Source of the DNA: Omphiscola glabra
Lineage: Eukaryota; Mollusca; Gastropoda; Lymnaeidae
Reading direction: 5' to 3'
DNA length: 64,000 nt
Assembly: GCA_964017045.1 (NCBI GenBank)
Contig: OZ024811.1
Coordinates: 8,147,674 to 8,211,673 of the forward strand
Shown here: positions 1 to 12,524 of the stretch, one piece after another
How the letters are laid out: every line of letters begins with the position of its first letter
Position numbering within the stretch: the stretch's first letter is position 1
Translations under genes and position numbers: made by a program
Notes under the pieces: generated by a model
Database searches by the model: none
What the model was told of the DNA's origin: nothing
Seen by the model: the letters and a program-made list of their open reading frames with translations, nothing else

Positions 1-239
1 GACAGACTTAAAAATACATTTGTTGAATGTTCTACATTGTTTTAATCCCCTCTAAATCTATTTTATCACTTGCAATTTTAAAATGTTTCGGTCCTCGAGG
101 AAGCGGCTAGAGAGCCAGACGAACGGATGCCTAGCAAATTTGTTTTAAACACTGTAACCGATCCAGTTGTTGAGTCTTGCAAAGTCATAGATATATTATA
201 GTAGACATTATTGCATTCTTTGACGTCTGCTATTTCTTA

Positions 240-395
240 ATGATTAGTGGTCTTATATAGCGCAGTACCCCAGCCTAGGGCTGGGCTCACCGCGCTGTAC
301 ATAAAAATATTAGCAAAAGAGACATAATCGTGACATTAAAATAAAATACATTTATGATTAAGTAATAAAGAACAGCTGTATAACAACAAAACTAA
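240..395 (-). mobile_element. L2/CR1-like LINE 3' tail fragment (copy 1)
   Basis: The minus strand carries the tail seen at the end of the LINE at 24400-24573: AACAGCTGT...TTTATT, then a GCGCGGTGAGCCCAGCCCTA block, GGCTGGGGTAC and GCGCTATATAAGA. Only 3' untranslated sequence remains. The same tail occurs at 40500-40722 and 53266-53410. Confidence 0.75.
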
Positions 396-1125
396 TGTGT
401 TATAAAATTGAAATAATAAATTTTTCAATATTATTAAATGATTTACAGTACATGAGCTCACTTTGATGCCAATACATTTTCCCTCTAGAGGCTATTATGT
501 GTTTCATTTTCATACATTCGGAAGTACATTTATATCAATCCGTGCACAAGCATAGGATCCAAATCATTGAATTCCGTAGCATAATAACAATGACCCCGGA
601 TGTAATCAACGTCTAAAACACTAGAATTTACTCATAATGTTAAATCCTTGAAATTTTAGATGCCTATTTCTTACCGCTGCCTTAGTGCTCTTGTAAACCT
701 GGCAGTTACAATTCCTCATTGGGATAATTCATCGTTGGATCAAATGTTTGTATGTTTATAGTCCTTTTAGCCCGGGAGCCGTTTCTTTTCTTCCCACCGG
801 GAAGGCGGATTGCTGCTTTACGTTCACTATACAGCAGCGTATCCCTGGTGCAGTGTAACCCTAGAAGGGCTCAGCACAAACAATAACATTCAAAGGCAAT
901 CTTTAACAGGCAACGCCTTGACCAGGTCGTGTGGTGCAGATCTTTTCTTTCACAAAGTTTGCGTTTAGTTATCACTTATATCATTAGGGCGGCGGTGGGG
1001 ATTTTTGAAATAACAGAGTAGTTGGGCGGTCATGGTATCAACACAAAATGCAGAGTATTGTAACTGGCGGTGATGCTAGAAATAACATCTGCTTAAGGCG
1101 GTTGAAATCGTTGATCCGTAACCGC
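396..1125. other. No gene seen
   Basis: AT-rich sequence with no convincing exon, RNA gene or element. Confidence 0.5.
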
Positions 1126-1356
1126 TCTTGATATATGTATGCTCTGTTGATATATGTATGCTCTGTTGATATATGTATGCTCTGTTGATATATGTATGCT
1201 CTGTTGATATATGTAGGATCTGTTGATATAGGTATGCTCTGTTCATATATGTAGGATCTGTTGATATATGTTGGATCTGTTGATATATGTAGGATCTGTT
1301 GATATATGTATGATCTGTTAATATATGTATAGGATCTGTTGATATGTGTATGCTCT
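1126..1356. repeat. 19-bp tandem repeat
   Basis: About 12 copies of TGATATATGTATGCTCTGT and variants (ATGTAGGATCTGT), period 19. The later copies are more divergent. Confidence 0.9.
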
Positions 1357-1999
1357 GCTGTGGTCTGTGATATGTGTGCTGAGATCCTTGCTGTGTATAC
1401 CCTAAAGACTATCGCTGTCCTTGCAATAAATATAATTTACAAGTGTATGAGCTATGAATAGACCTATCAATTTTTAAATTTCAAGTAGACATATCAACTT
1501 TTAAAACTGAAAATAGACATACCAACTTTATAAGCTATAAATAGACTAACACTTATCAACTGTATCAAATATAAATTTACTTTTATCAACAATGAAAGCT
1601 TTAAATATACGTGTCAACTACCTTAACAATAAATAGATCAACTGTAAGAAGGTAAAATTATCTTAAATAAATAATGTAAAATATATGTTTTGGGATGTAA
1701 ACAAATAGACACTATTTCCTTCACACGGCCTAAAGGCACTTCCTCTTATATTATAATTAAGAATTATTATCAAAATATAAAAGTCGTATAAGAATATATA
1801 ATATGCCTTTATTGATAAAAAAATGGAAATTTCTGTTCATTGATTACATTGCACATATTGTTTTCAGTCTTGCGCGTGAATGTCTCATGAGTTTTGCCTT
1901 GTTCCTGAAACTGTTCATAATTGATGGACTGCATTCAAATTGTGTAAATGAAATAGTAGAGCAAAGTATGTTAAGCTTGAATTAAGGATATTAGACAGG
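1357..1999. other. No gene seen
   Basis: Very AT-rich. A weak loose repeat (AATAGACATATCAACTTTAA-like) lies at 1455-1600. No supported gene; the 60-codon frame at 1803 has no recognisable features. Confidence 0.5.
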
Positions 2000-3711
2000 A
2001 CAATACGATTTGAACGATTCGGCTTAGATTCTTCTTCAGCAAATAGGACAAACAGAAGTAAGACAAGTAACAGAGTACAGTAAAAAAACAACTTTAAATA
2101 GTTCCTCTTTTGTTGCCGGAAGTAGGATTACAGGAAGTGAAAGAATATAAATATTTGCACTGTGAAAAATAAGGTAGACAATCTTAGCTGACCAAAATAT
2201 ATCGGGACACATAAAATCTAAAGAATAAGAAAGATAGAAGAAATACAGGGGAATTGATAAATATTAGTAGGAGAGTATTTGATTCATACGAGGTGGAGAT
2301 ATGGTGCTTTGTTTTCCATTTTTACTCTCCCTGGTGTGTTTGTGCAAGAAATTAGTGCCGTAATGGATACATCTAATGCACTTTCATGTTGCTCTCTGTT
2401 GAAATGTGAAGAGACTGGGCACAGTTTACCTTGTTCAATATCCCGAAGATGTCCTGTGAACCTATCTGCCAATCATCTCCCTGTTTCCCCTATGTAAATA
2501 TAGAATGACATAATCTACGGCACACAATCGCATATACTACATTACGACTAATGCATGAGAAACCCTCTTTGATGGTAAAGCTACCTTTATGGGGGTTAAT
2601 GTTTTTGTTGAGTGTATAGGGACAAGTCCTACATGGGCTTCTTGGACATGGTTTTTCCAAACTTAAGACGGGTAAGTTCGAAGGCGAATTTTTTTGTTGG
2701 TATGTTGGTTCTACGTAAGCGCATACGTCTACATGAAACTATAGAAACAGAAGGTAACCTAGATTTGTGTCCCGTCTGAAGACAATCAGTGGAAGGGATG
2801 ATTTTACTCTGTTAGTGTCGGGGTCAGCAAGAAGTATATTACGATTCTTTATGAATATTCTTTTGCTGTCAAATTATGAGGGTGATAGGTTAGTATGAGC
2901 TTGGTTCGATCTTCATTTTTGTTTTGGCGAGGTTTAAACGTGCCTTTTCGTGTGATAGTGCTGATACGAATGTGTGCAGTGTGATAGTGCTGACACGAAT
3001 GTGTGCCGTGTGATAGTGCTGACACGATTGTGTGCCGTGTAATAGTGCTGACACGATTGTGTGCCGAGACAAGAGAAGTTTCAGGATAAGATCTGGAGCG
3101 GAAGAAATCCATCTTTTCATCAGCTTTTTCTAAAAAGTCTTCATCAAGCTGGAAGAGGCGCAGTAGTCTGAAAAGTTGTGAGAAAGGTATAGAGTCTTTG
3201 CATGATTTGGGGTGGGAGGATGAGTGCAATAGGTAATTATGGCTGTCAGTGGGTTGTAGTAGGCAGATGTGATCAATCCGTTTTCTTTCAATGTTATCGT
3301 GATATCAAGAAAGTTGACAGAATGTCCAGAGATTTGGGAAGTACATTTTAGGATGATTGAAATGAGTTTAAGAAATATATACATTTTTGAAGTTCATTAG
3401 TTTCCATGGTAGTGATTCCAATGCCGTCATCAGTGTATCTTTTATAAAATTCAGGGATACGGCCACTAATTGCTTTCTCTACCATTTGAAAATGACCCAT
3501 AAATATGCAAGCATAACTTGGGCCCATTTTGGTGGCCATGGCTACGAGACTAATTTGGTATAAAAAATGACCGTTAAATTCAAAGGAGTTTAGGGTGAGT
3601 ACCAGTTCAGCCAATCTGATAATAATGTCAGTAGGGATAGAGCAGTGTGGTTTATTTTCAATAAAAAATCTCAAAGCTTTAAGACTGTCCGCGTGTGGAA
3701 TAGATGTGTAT
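2000..3711 (-). mobile_element. Penelope-like retroelement remnant (RT plus GIY-YIG), 5'-truncated
   Basis: Read on the minus strand from the poly-C run downward, frames spell a Penelope-like element. YTSIPHADSLKALRFFIENK and then MATKMGPSYACIFMGHFQ (RT core) and YTDDGIG (catalytic YxDD-like box) lie at about 3709-3350. VNFLDITI follows near 3320. HSSSHPKSCKDSIPFSQLFR, then YPETSL, leads into a cysteine-rich linker (CPRSPCRTCPYT, about 2610-2640). A GIY-YIG-type endonuclease piece (YIYIGETGR, ADRFTGHL) lies at about 2500-2300. The 3' end near 2000-2040 carries a CTGAAGAAGA motif common in these elements. The Asp-bearing RT motif A is lost by truncation, frames shift several times, and a stop interrupts the GIY-YIG region, so it is dead. 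A 29-bp minisatellite has expanded inside it. Confidence 0.85.
2949..3064 (-). repeat. 29-bp tandem repeat inside the Penelope-like element
   Basis: Four copies of a 29-bp unit containing TGATAGTGCTGACACGA lie between the RT C-terminal part and the linker of the Penelope-like remnant. They extend overlapping minus-strand frames that are artefacts of the repeat. Confidence 0.85.
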
Positions 3712-3712
3712 T

Positions 3713-3765
3713 CCCCCCCCCCCCCCCCCCCCCCCCACTGATTGTCTTCAGACGAGACAAAAATC
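3713..3765. repeat. Poly-C run and inverted Penelope fragment
   Basis: A run of 24 C (3713-3736) ends the Penelope-like sequence. Directly after it, CACTGATTGTCTTCAGACGA is the reverse complement, with one mismatch, of element sequence at about 2770-2792. The junction is therefore a rearranged, inverted piece of the same element. The C-run length may be unreliable in an assembly. Confidence 0.6.
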
Positions 3766-4620
3766 AGTGAATCATTGTGTAGTGAGAATAGCTGTTAAGG
3801 TTTTTGTAAAGTTCTTGAGTAAATTAATTTATTAAAGATTTAGTTTGGCATGTAAGCATTAGAACATGTGTGCATAGTTATCACATGTTCATATAGGTTA
3901 AAGACTTTTTAATGACTGTTACATTGTAATGAAATCGCATGCCAATAGGTATGTGGTTTTTTTTAACTATAAAAAGAACAACGGTTGAAGAGATAGACTT
4001 ACTGCTTAAGGCTGACGGAAGTTTAACTGTTGGAAGTTAGACATTTGGAAAACTACTCAGTCTAAGATGAAACTATAAACATTGAAATTGGGGATTTCAA
4101 AATTATATTCAGTGTTTCAATCCGCATTATCTAGAATGTGATTCATCGAGTTAAAATTCTGATACAGAAATGTTGGGTGAATTTAGAGTCAGAAACGAGC
4201 GATGTTTCCTGATCTTGTTGACAAACTATGAAACGTTTAGTTTGACATAAAACCTAAATCTTGCACCTTCAGAATACACGTTTTATGGCTGCGGGCGCTC
4301 GTCAATACAATGGCGGTAACTCCCATCTGAAACATCCTTCGGGTGGCGTCAAATATCAACAAGACGAATGGGTTCCCCAGCTGTGGCTCATGCCTCGTGG
4401 CTTGTGTGGGACTTACAAAGGTAGAGGACTTGAACTTAGCTTTCTGTTCTAAATAATAGTGCGGCAGTAAAAAGCATTATTTCCCAATCGCCCCCACTCC
4501 AACATTATCGTTGTGATCATCCGCGTTATACCACTTATCAATGGGCGTGGTCAGAGTGGAGAAAAAAAGGCGTAAGGGCGTGGGGCAGTAAAGCAGATTA
4601 AAACAAGTAGCAATTTTTAC
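3766..4620. other. No gene seen
   Basis: Unique-looking AT-rich sequence without recognisable exons or elements. Confidence 0.5.
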
Positions 4621-4772
4621 ATTCTTTGCTGTTTGTGTGTCCAATGTCCTTACTCCCACACCCACTCCATTAGATTCTTTGCTCTTTGTGTGTCCAATGT
4701 CCTTACTCCCAAACCCACTCCATTAGATTCTTTGCTGTTTGTGTGTCCAATGTCCTTACTCCCAAACCCACT
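4621..4772. repeat. 53-bp tandem repeat, three copies
   Basis: Three copies of a 53-bp unit containing GTGTGTCCAATGTCCTTACT, nearly identical. Confidence 0.9.
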
Positions 4773-4829
4773 CAAACATTTTAAAATGGTACTGGGAAGT
4801 CGGTTCAGGCTTTTCTGTGATTTATGCTT

Positions 4830-5080
4830 TGGTCGCCATTGTTGTGTTTCTTTATAGTCCTTTATTCTTTATGTTTCCTTAAGTTTTGTCATGTTTTTCT
4901 TCATGTGTTTCCTTATGTTTCATCGGGTTTCTTCGTGCTTCCTTATGTGTTATTGTGTTTTTTCAAGTGTTTCCTTATGTGTCCTTGGGTTTCTTTGCGT
5001 GTTTCTTTGTGTTTCTTCATATGTTTCCTTGTGTTTTTTAGTGTGTTTCTTTATGTTTTCATGTGTCTTTTCTATCAATT
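4830..5080. repeat. Degenerate T/G-rich simple repeat
   Basis: Loose repetition of TTTCTTTATGTGTTTCCTTG-like words. The overlapping frames on both strands come from the low complexity and are not genes. Confidence 0.6.
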
Positions 5081-5583
5081 CATCAGATTTTAAAGTATTA
5101 CATTTATCATGTGTGATTGTGTCTGTGTTCATTTTCTTGTGTTGAATTTTAGAATTGTGAACATGCAAAGTGAAGTCATTTTCTGTGACCATATCTATTA
5201 CATTTAAAAAAAATATCTTTGTACATTTCAAGTCTGCCTCTATGTTTTTAGTCCGGAATAAAATATTTGAAATTCGAATCTTCAACGCTCCGTTTTCGTT
5301 TGTTGTGTAACAGTAAAAACATAAAAAAATGTAGAGCCTTGACCTGCTCATTTTAACGGTAAAAGTTAGGTGGGGTTAGAGGCTGCAGGGCGGGGCAGTG
5401 GGTGGAGTCTTTAAGAACAAAAAAAAATAAATAACATTGTTTATGTTTACTCTGATCTGTATATTTAGCTTGAGCTAGCAGAACACAAACTCCAAGTGGC
5501 GACGAGACAAAGAACAGAGTTTCGAAATTGAGTGATTCATTTTTTTTCCTTGGGCTGAAAATGAGTCCAATAATATAAACATA

Positions 5584-5803
5584 CTAGTCAATATAACCGG
5601 CGTTGCCAGGGACTGCCTCCCGATCCCATTGTTACCCGACCCCGTTGGTATCCCGATCCTACTGGGATCCTGATCCCTTTGGACCCCAATTCTGGTGGGA
5701 TTCTGATCCCGTCGGTATTCCGATCCCGGTGGTATCCAGATGCCATTGGGATTCCATTCCCATTGGGATACCAACCACATTTTCACTTTTATATATTATA
5801 TGA
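5584..5803 (-). mobile_element. Compact Helitron-like element (220 bp)
   Basis: On the minus strand it begins TCATATAATATATAAAAGTG and ends with a GC hairpin (GGCAACGCC core), then TTATATTGA and CTAG followed by T. Start and end match the three tandem elements at 42099-46432. The body is a degenerate GGGATCGGGATACC-like minisatellite, the same type seen near the 3' ends of the larger copies. The 5'-TC, the 3' hairpin and the CTRR end are Helitron hallmarks. It has no coding capacity. Confidence 0.7.
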
Positions 5804-5810
5804 CATATGA

Positions 5811-6192
5811 TAAACTCATCCATAAGTTACACTATTATTAGGTAAACTCATCCATCAGTTACACTATTATTAGGTTAAACTCATCCATCAGTTACACTAT
5901 TATTAGGTAACTCATCCATCAGTTACACTATTATTAGGTAAACTCATCCATCAGTTACACTATTATTAGGTAAACTCATCCATCAGTTACACTATTATTA
6001 GGTTAAACTCATCCATCAGTTACACTATTATTAGGTAAACTCATCCATCAGCTACACTATTATTAGGTAACTCATCCATCAGTTACACTATTATTAGGTA
6101 AACTCATCCACCAGTTACACTATTATTAGGTAACTCATCCATCAGTTACACTATTATTAGGTAAACTCATCCATCAGTTTCACTATTACTAG
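5811..6192. repeat. 30-32-bp tandem repeat
   Basis: About 12 copies of a unit containing ACTCATCCATCAGTTACACT then ATTATTAGGT. Units differ by 1-2 A at the join. It starts only 7 bp from the Helitron-like element end. Confidence 0.92.
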
Positions 6193-6489
6193 ATAAACAC
6201 ATTCACGATTTTTTGTTTCTCAAGCGAGATTGGATCTCATTTGTAGCAATAATAACGTCGCTGTTACTATCAAAACAGAAAATACCAAAAGTAAAAAATA
6301 AAAATTTTAAAAAAATAAAAAATGCTCTTAAATTACAAGCACTGTGTGTCTTGAGCGCATGCTTGCTAAGCTTTGTTTTATCGCACTGGGATGTTAACAG
6401 GGAGGATAATCCAGCTTTTGTTAACTCTAGATTGTCTCCCCCCTGACGTTTTGGCGTTACTGTAAGCTGTGTAGTGATATTGTTTCCAG

Positions 6490-7000
6490 TGAGCTGAATG
6501 TGAATGGGAGTGGTGCAATAGTATATACATGCACACACTCGGTATTAATTAGAGTGGAACAAATGTATATATACACAGACATACGGGGTAAATTAAAGTA
6601 GTACTATTGTATGTGGACACATACACTCTTTGTGAATGACAGTGGTACAATTGTATATACATGAACAAACACGGGGTGAATTGGAGTGGTACAACATTGT
6701 ATATACATGCACACACTCGGTGTGAAAGAGAGTAGTACAACGGTACATGCTCGCACACACACCAGCGACGTCATCATTTGTGTAGGGCAGGGTGAGTCCT
6801 TCTCCCCCCCCTCCCTAAATTTGCAGGTTTTATTTAAATTGCTATACACTGTGGCGCCTCCAGTAATACACAACTATCCAACTAAGTTTTGATTTTCCCC
6901 CACCCCCACACCACCTGAAAAAATCCGAAGTGACGCCATTTACACACACGGGGTGAATTGGAGTGGTACAATTGTATATAGACGCACACAGTCACGGTGT
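6490..7000. repeat. Degenerate ~50-bp repeat with GTATATACATGCACACAC
   Basis: About six loose copies of GAGTGGTACAATTGTATATA followed by CACACTCGGTGT occur between 6500 and 6760, with one more at 6945-7000. G/C-rich homopolymer stretches lie between. No coding potential. Confidence 0.65.
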
Positions 7001-7265
7001 GAATATGTCGATTTTTTTGGCGGGATGGGGGGGGGCTGGTGTGTAGATCACATATTAAATAATAAATGCTAATAGTTGGTTAAATTGTTATGTTGCTTTA
7101 CGTGTAGGATGTGGGGGTGGGGGAGTGCATGTCTGGGTTGAATGAGGTGGGCCACATTGCTAATGGGTCATTTTACTTGGGGGGGGGGGAAATTAAAAAT
7201 AGAAAACGTAATAATAAAAGCAGGGGAGGGTGTTGATGTAAATAAAAGAAATAATTTGTCTACAA

Positions 7266-7431
7266 CAGGGGTCACCAAACTACGGCCCGCGGGCCAGATC
7301 CGGCCCATCGACGGTACTTGAACTTGTTTGTACGTATTGTACAGAATGATTATACGGCCCGCGCTTGTTATTTTTTTTAGTTATCCGCCCAGTTCCTCCG
7401 ACCCGCCGTGAGTAAAATTTGGTGACCCCTT
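7266..7431. mobile_element. hAT-type MITE (166 bp) with 8-bp target duplication
   Basis: The left end CAGGGGTCACCAAACTACGG and the right end TTTGGTGACCCCTT form inverted repeats. The flanks GTCTACAA (7258-7265) and GTCCACAA (7432-7439) form an 8-bp target duplication with one mismatch. The CAGGGGT...ACGGCCCGCGGGCC start is typical of hAT non-autonomous elements in animals. No transposase. Confidence 0.8.
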
Positions 7432-7699
7432 GTCCACAAGTTACACATTTTTTTTTTTTTAAATCGTTGATCTAAATCTCAGCGCTCAACAACCTTTTTA
7501 CTCTGGCGGTACGCAAGCATTTCGGAGATTTCCGATGTGCATACCACAAGTTAAAACATGCAAATATATTATAAATAACATAATGTATTTACATTGCACT
7601 AATGCCTGTAAAGCTAAAACTTAGAATTTTACAATATAATTGCTCCATATCAGGGCCGCCCAACTATTGCTGGCTTATCTTTTGCAACCGATTTAAGTA

Positions 7700-8020
7700 T
7701 AATCATAAAAATATCCCGATGCAAAGACATACCAGCGAGAAGTCAGTATAGGAACTGCTCATTCCTACCAAAGACTATCAGGGACTGGAACAAGCTTCCA
7801 AAAGGAACAGTTGAGGCGACAACACTTGACTCATTTGCGTCTATTGCCTCAGGCCTTCCAACCCCTAGTGCATGATACCCTCAAACAGTCACTCTTGTAA
7901 CCAGTGAAATATCCTCATCAACACCAGGCACAAAGACATTGCAAATCCCATCTACATTCATAGGAGCCATAATGATCAATAAATTGATCGTGGGCCCTTA
8001 ATATATAGAAGAAGAAGAAT
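7700..8020 (+). mobile_element. LINE 3' end fragment (RT C-terminus and tail)
   Basis: The frame at about 7748-7875 reads YRNCSFLPKTIRDWNKLPKG then TVEATTLDSFAS, ending at a stop. This is the typical C-terminus of LINE reverse transcriptases. It is followed by a tail with GATCGTGGGCCCTTAATATA and a short GAA repeat. The same tail occurs reversed at 31682-31721. Confidence 0.8.
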
Positions 8021-9731
8021 TCAATGCACATACAAATGAAGCGGCTGCTATTGTCAGCAGCGACTTTTCCCACCACTTCCTGTACACAAAAATACGATTT
8101 TAGTAGTATGACATACAAACATTTGGCAATAAAAATTAGCTTTCTTCCATTGCGCCCACATGCAACGCTTTAACATATTTATCAAGATCGCTGATGGCGC
8201 CTTAAGAACGTTGCGCCTTGGGCAACTGCCCGAGTTGCCGGTGCCTTGAACCGGCACATCCCCATACTTCTGTCTGTACTGAGCGTAATGGACAGTTTTC
8301 TTTTAGCTCGGAGTTGTCAGCTTGGCTACAATGTGCCTTTTGTAGCAAAAGAGTTTTTATTTTATATATCTACTTTGACTTACGCCTACATTTTCTTATT
8401 TTCCTCCTCCTAAATGCTTTTTGCTCGGCACATCTGGCATCTACTCGTGGCACACCGGTTGCAGAGCTCTGGTATTTCGCACCGTCCGTCGGCATCTAAT
8501 GACCTCACTAATATGTTAAGTTGTTCCCCAAACATTTCTTGACCTCACAACACAGCTCTTATTTTAAGATGCAAACACAGAAATCACCTTCTCATTAAAT
8601 CTCTCAATTGTTAGCTCTCGCATTACAAACACACGCACGCCACTTTCTCTCTTTCTCCGCCTCCTCTTTTTCTCCCCCACTCTCTCCCTCCTCTCTCTCT
8701 CGCTCAATCCGCTCACACTCCCCCTTGTATCTACACAACACACCTTACCTCACCCACTCTGATAAGGCGGCTATCAAGTGACAAGCAAGGTCTTCCCCAG
8801 TGTTGCACTTGGCGGTGTTAGAGCAATGAAGAGTTGTGACTGGGTACTCTAGGGTCAGAGATGCTGGGAAAAGATTGATGTAACTTTGGTCGGTGAACTT
8901 TGCTATGGTTATTTAAAAACAGTAACATCAGTCCCCGAAAACTTGCTCTAGTCATTTCACTGTGTCTTTCATCTTCTGCCAGTGAACACGTGCTCTATTT
9001 TTTTAAAATTCAGTAACTTCATATGATAACCTTTGCTTTAGCCTTAGTTATTTGATTGTCTCATGTAGACGACGTGTTTACGTCATCTTTCCTCATGAAT
9101 GAACTCTGGCTAACCTCAAGCTCAGAACCGCATTTAGGGTGTGGCTAGCTATAAATAGTCTCTCTTGACCTTGTTTACGAGTAAATAAAATTAACAGTCT
9201 GTATTTTTAGGATTCTGTAGAGTTATGTAGAAATATCTGGAAAGGGAAACAATGTGTAAGGCCTTTCTAGATAGATCAGTAGAAAAGACTATAAAAAGGG
9301 ATGAGAGTTATTTTTGGAGGTGTGCTATCACTTTTATCACGAGAAATTTTGAGCATGTGTTATTTTACTGTGTGTTGTAGATTCCTTTTCATCAGTGTAA
9401 CTTTTTACAACATTGTGTATTCTTCAACATTGTACTGGTACAAACCAATCATTATTCTGTAAGTCAATAGTTTTAATTATATTTCTATTGACTTTGTAAT
9501 TTATAATTAACATAATAAAATGTATTAATCGAATTTGCCCTGGTTTGGGTATCGTTTTCTTTGTTATCGTATTTAACCTAAGGTATAGTTTTTTGTTGTT
9601 GACTGTTTTAGAACGAGCCATTAAATTTAATAAGAGATTAAATTATTTCTCCATACTGATAACAGTACGTAACAATTGTATTAACTTCAGTAAGGGAGTA
9701 TTTATTTTACGGAGTATTATTTTGTTCCCGC
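8021..9731. other. No gene seen
   Basis: CT-rich simple sequence at about 8640-8720; otherwise AT-rich unique sequence with no recognisable exon. Confidence 0.5.
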
Positions 9732-10112
9732 TCTTCAATCAGGTGACTGACTTGCCTTCAATCAGTTGTCAGACTTGACTTCAATCAGGTGACAGACTTG
9801 CCTTTAATCAGTTGACAGACTTGACTTCAATCAGATGACAGACTTGACTTAAATCAGGGGACAGACTTGCCCTTAAATCAGATGACTGACTTGCCTTTAA
9901 TCAGTTGACAGACTTGACTTCAATCAGGTGACAGACTTGACTTCAAACAGTTGAAAGACTTGACTTCAATCAGTTGAAAGACTTGATTTCAATCAGTTGA
10001 CAGACTTGACTTCAATCAGTTGACAGACTTGATTTCAATCAGTTCACAGACTGGACTTCAATCAGTTGAAAGACTTGACTTCAATCAGTTGAAAGACAAT
10101 ACTTCAATCAGT
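9732..10112. repeat. 23-bp tandem repeat
   Basis: About 16 copies of a 23-bp unit containing TTCAATCAGTTGACAGACTT. Confidence 0.9.
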
Positions 10113-10889
10113 TTGATTGAACTAGTTTTAAAGTATTATTATTTGTTAATTCAACAACTTAAAAAGCCACTTACATGGAAAACGTCTCTTGCACTGGCTG
10201 ACCAATAAAAAAGACTTTAGTAACATGGACACCTAATTTACAAAATATTAAATGTGTAGCGAGATAAGTTATAGATGAGGGTGTATGATATATTAAGAGT
10301 GATATTTGATACGTGTGATCGAGGTCCAGATGACAGCACCGGTGTTAGAAAGATGTTATTAAATGTTAAAGAATGTTTACACACTCTATAGATCTTGATT
10401 TTGTTTACCTGGAAATATGGTAATTATTTTTAGCCAGCATGATCCAAATAATGATGTACACATTTTGTGGCTGTCAACGAGTTAAATGTTTGAAACCTTG
10501 CCGAGATTGTTATTTTGGAAGACGAGCATTGACCTATAGCACGTCTGCTAGCTTTGTGGTCCTCGAGCTTCTGTAGTCGCTTGACTATACGCCATCAAAT
10601 GTATACGAGTCAGTCATACAGCCTCATACATTTTTCAGTCGTACAGCTTCTTATAATATTCAGTCTTACAGATTTGCCCACTTTTCAAACAAACAGCTCA
10701 GTACAATATTCAGTCAAACACCCCTTAAACACTATATTCGATCCTCATCCTATTATATACGAGAGACACTGTCTGCCCCTATACACGATATACACTCTAT
10801 CTGCCCATAAACAAGGGACGTTTATCACCCTGGCAGCGGAGACGTGGTCTATTAGTTAAGCATGTGAGAAACAACGCTTTAAAAAACGG
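10113..10889. other. No gene seen; loose CAGTCATACAG repetition
   Basis: Unique AT-rich sequence. The stretch 10600-10730 has imperfect ATTCAGTC(A/G)TACAGC repeats. No gene supported. Confidence 0.5.
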
Positions 10890-11650
10890 TGTGTCCAATC
10901 GCCTCCCACCCCGTGTCTGTATTCTTGCAACCAATAATCGCCTCCCACCCTGTGTCTGTATTCTTGCAACCAATACATCGCCTCCCACCCCGTGTCTGTA
11001 TTCTTGCAACCAATAATCGCCTCCCACCCTGTGTCTGTATTCTTGCAACCAATACATCGCCTCCCACCCTGTGTCTGTTTTCTTGCAACCATGTGCAATA
11101 CATCGCCTCCCACCCCGTACCTGTATTCTTGCAACCAATCAAGCGCCACCTATCCCGTGTCTGTATTCTTGCAACCAATACATCGCCTCCCACCCCGTAC
11201 CTGTATTCTTGCAACCAATCAAGCGCCTCTCACCCTGTGTCTGTATTCTTGCAACCAATACATCGCCTCCCACCCCGTACCTGTATTCTTGCAACCAATA
11301 ATCGCCTCCCACCCTGTGTCTGTATTCTTGCAACCAATACATCGCCTCCCACCCTGTGTCTGTATTCTTGCAACCAATACATCGCCTCCCACCCCGTACC
11401 TGTATTCTTGCAACCAATAATCGCCTCCCACCCTGTGTCTGTATTCTTGCAACCAATACATCGCCTCCCACCCTGTGCCTGTATTCTTGCAACCAATACA
11501 TCGCCTTCCACCCTGTGTCTGTATTCTTGCAACCAATCAAGTGCCACTTATCCCGTGTCTGTATTCTTGCAACCAATACATCGCCTCCCACCCGTACCTG
11601 TATTCTTGCAACCAATACATCGCCTCCCACTCCGTGTCTATATTCTGGCA
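10890..11650. repeat. 39-40-bp minisatellite
   Basis: About 19 copies of a unit containing CGCCTCCCACCCTGTGTCTG and ATTCTTGCAACCAAT. Variants (CCCGTACCTG, AAGCGCCACCTATC) are interleaved, which suggests block-wise expansion. It is open in several frames on both strands; the resulting frames of up to 291 codons are artefacts. Confidence 0.95.
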
Positions 11651-12168
11651 AGCAGCTGTACATCAATGTTATCAGAAGTCCCACATCTTATTATAAAGCC
11701 ATTTTTCAAATTTAAAAAACATTTCCCGCACGTTATATTCTTCCGTTTGCGAGTTGAAGTATAACAGAATACTTTACTTAATAAATTATTTGTAAAATTA
11801 TAAATATCAATTTCATCTTTATGTACGTCTAATATTTGAAAACACACACGTACACATTTTATTTAAAGTACAAAAAAAATAATAAGTTGTGTTGACGAGC
11901 ACAACATAAGGACGTGAGATACAATGGAGTTAAATATTGTATCCAGGCCTAAAATTGGTTGCCACAGATATTCGTGATGATAAATAAATTGCTTGTTTAT
12001 AGACATTCACAAGTTTGCAATAATCTCTGTGTATACTTAGTCAAATATTGTTTACTCTATGTTTAACACATCCACAATAAACTATCTTGGCGTACTAAAT
12101 TAGTGTTGACTATTTAAAAATTAGTATAGAACAATGCAGGTCTGCTCATAATAGACAATAGACACTCG
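11651..12168. other. No gene seen
   Basis: AT-rich sequence with no recognisable feature. Confidence 0.5.
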
Positions 12169-12248
12169 CACATGTCACAACAGATTCAACACATGTCACA
12201 ACAGATTCAACACATGTCACAACAGATTCAACACATGTCACAACAGAT
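12169..12248. repeat. 21-bp tandem repeat, about four copies
   Basis: Unit CACATGTCACAACAGATTCA plus A, nearly perfect. Confidence 0.9.
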
Positions 12249-12524
12249 AACTTACCCGTTATCTCAAACAACTAACCCCTCTTCTCACATATTAAACCCC
12301 TCATCTCACATTTACCCCTCATAGCATATAAAAGAGAAACTCTTTTGACACAAGATCTGACAATACATACCATCTCATATGACACAACAACCATCTTATA
12401 TATTAACCACATATTTCCATAGCTGACTCATCCCCCTTCCATGACACATTGCTGACATCCCTTATGACACACCACTGACATCTCCCATCAACCTAGTCAT
12501 AGATGGAATGTCCCTACTATTCTT

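Noticed and set aside
10889..11764. 291-codon frame (+) and 181-codon frame (-)
   Set aside because: Product of a 39-40-bp minisatellite, open in several frames at once, so no coding selection is visible.
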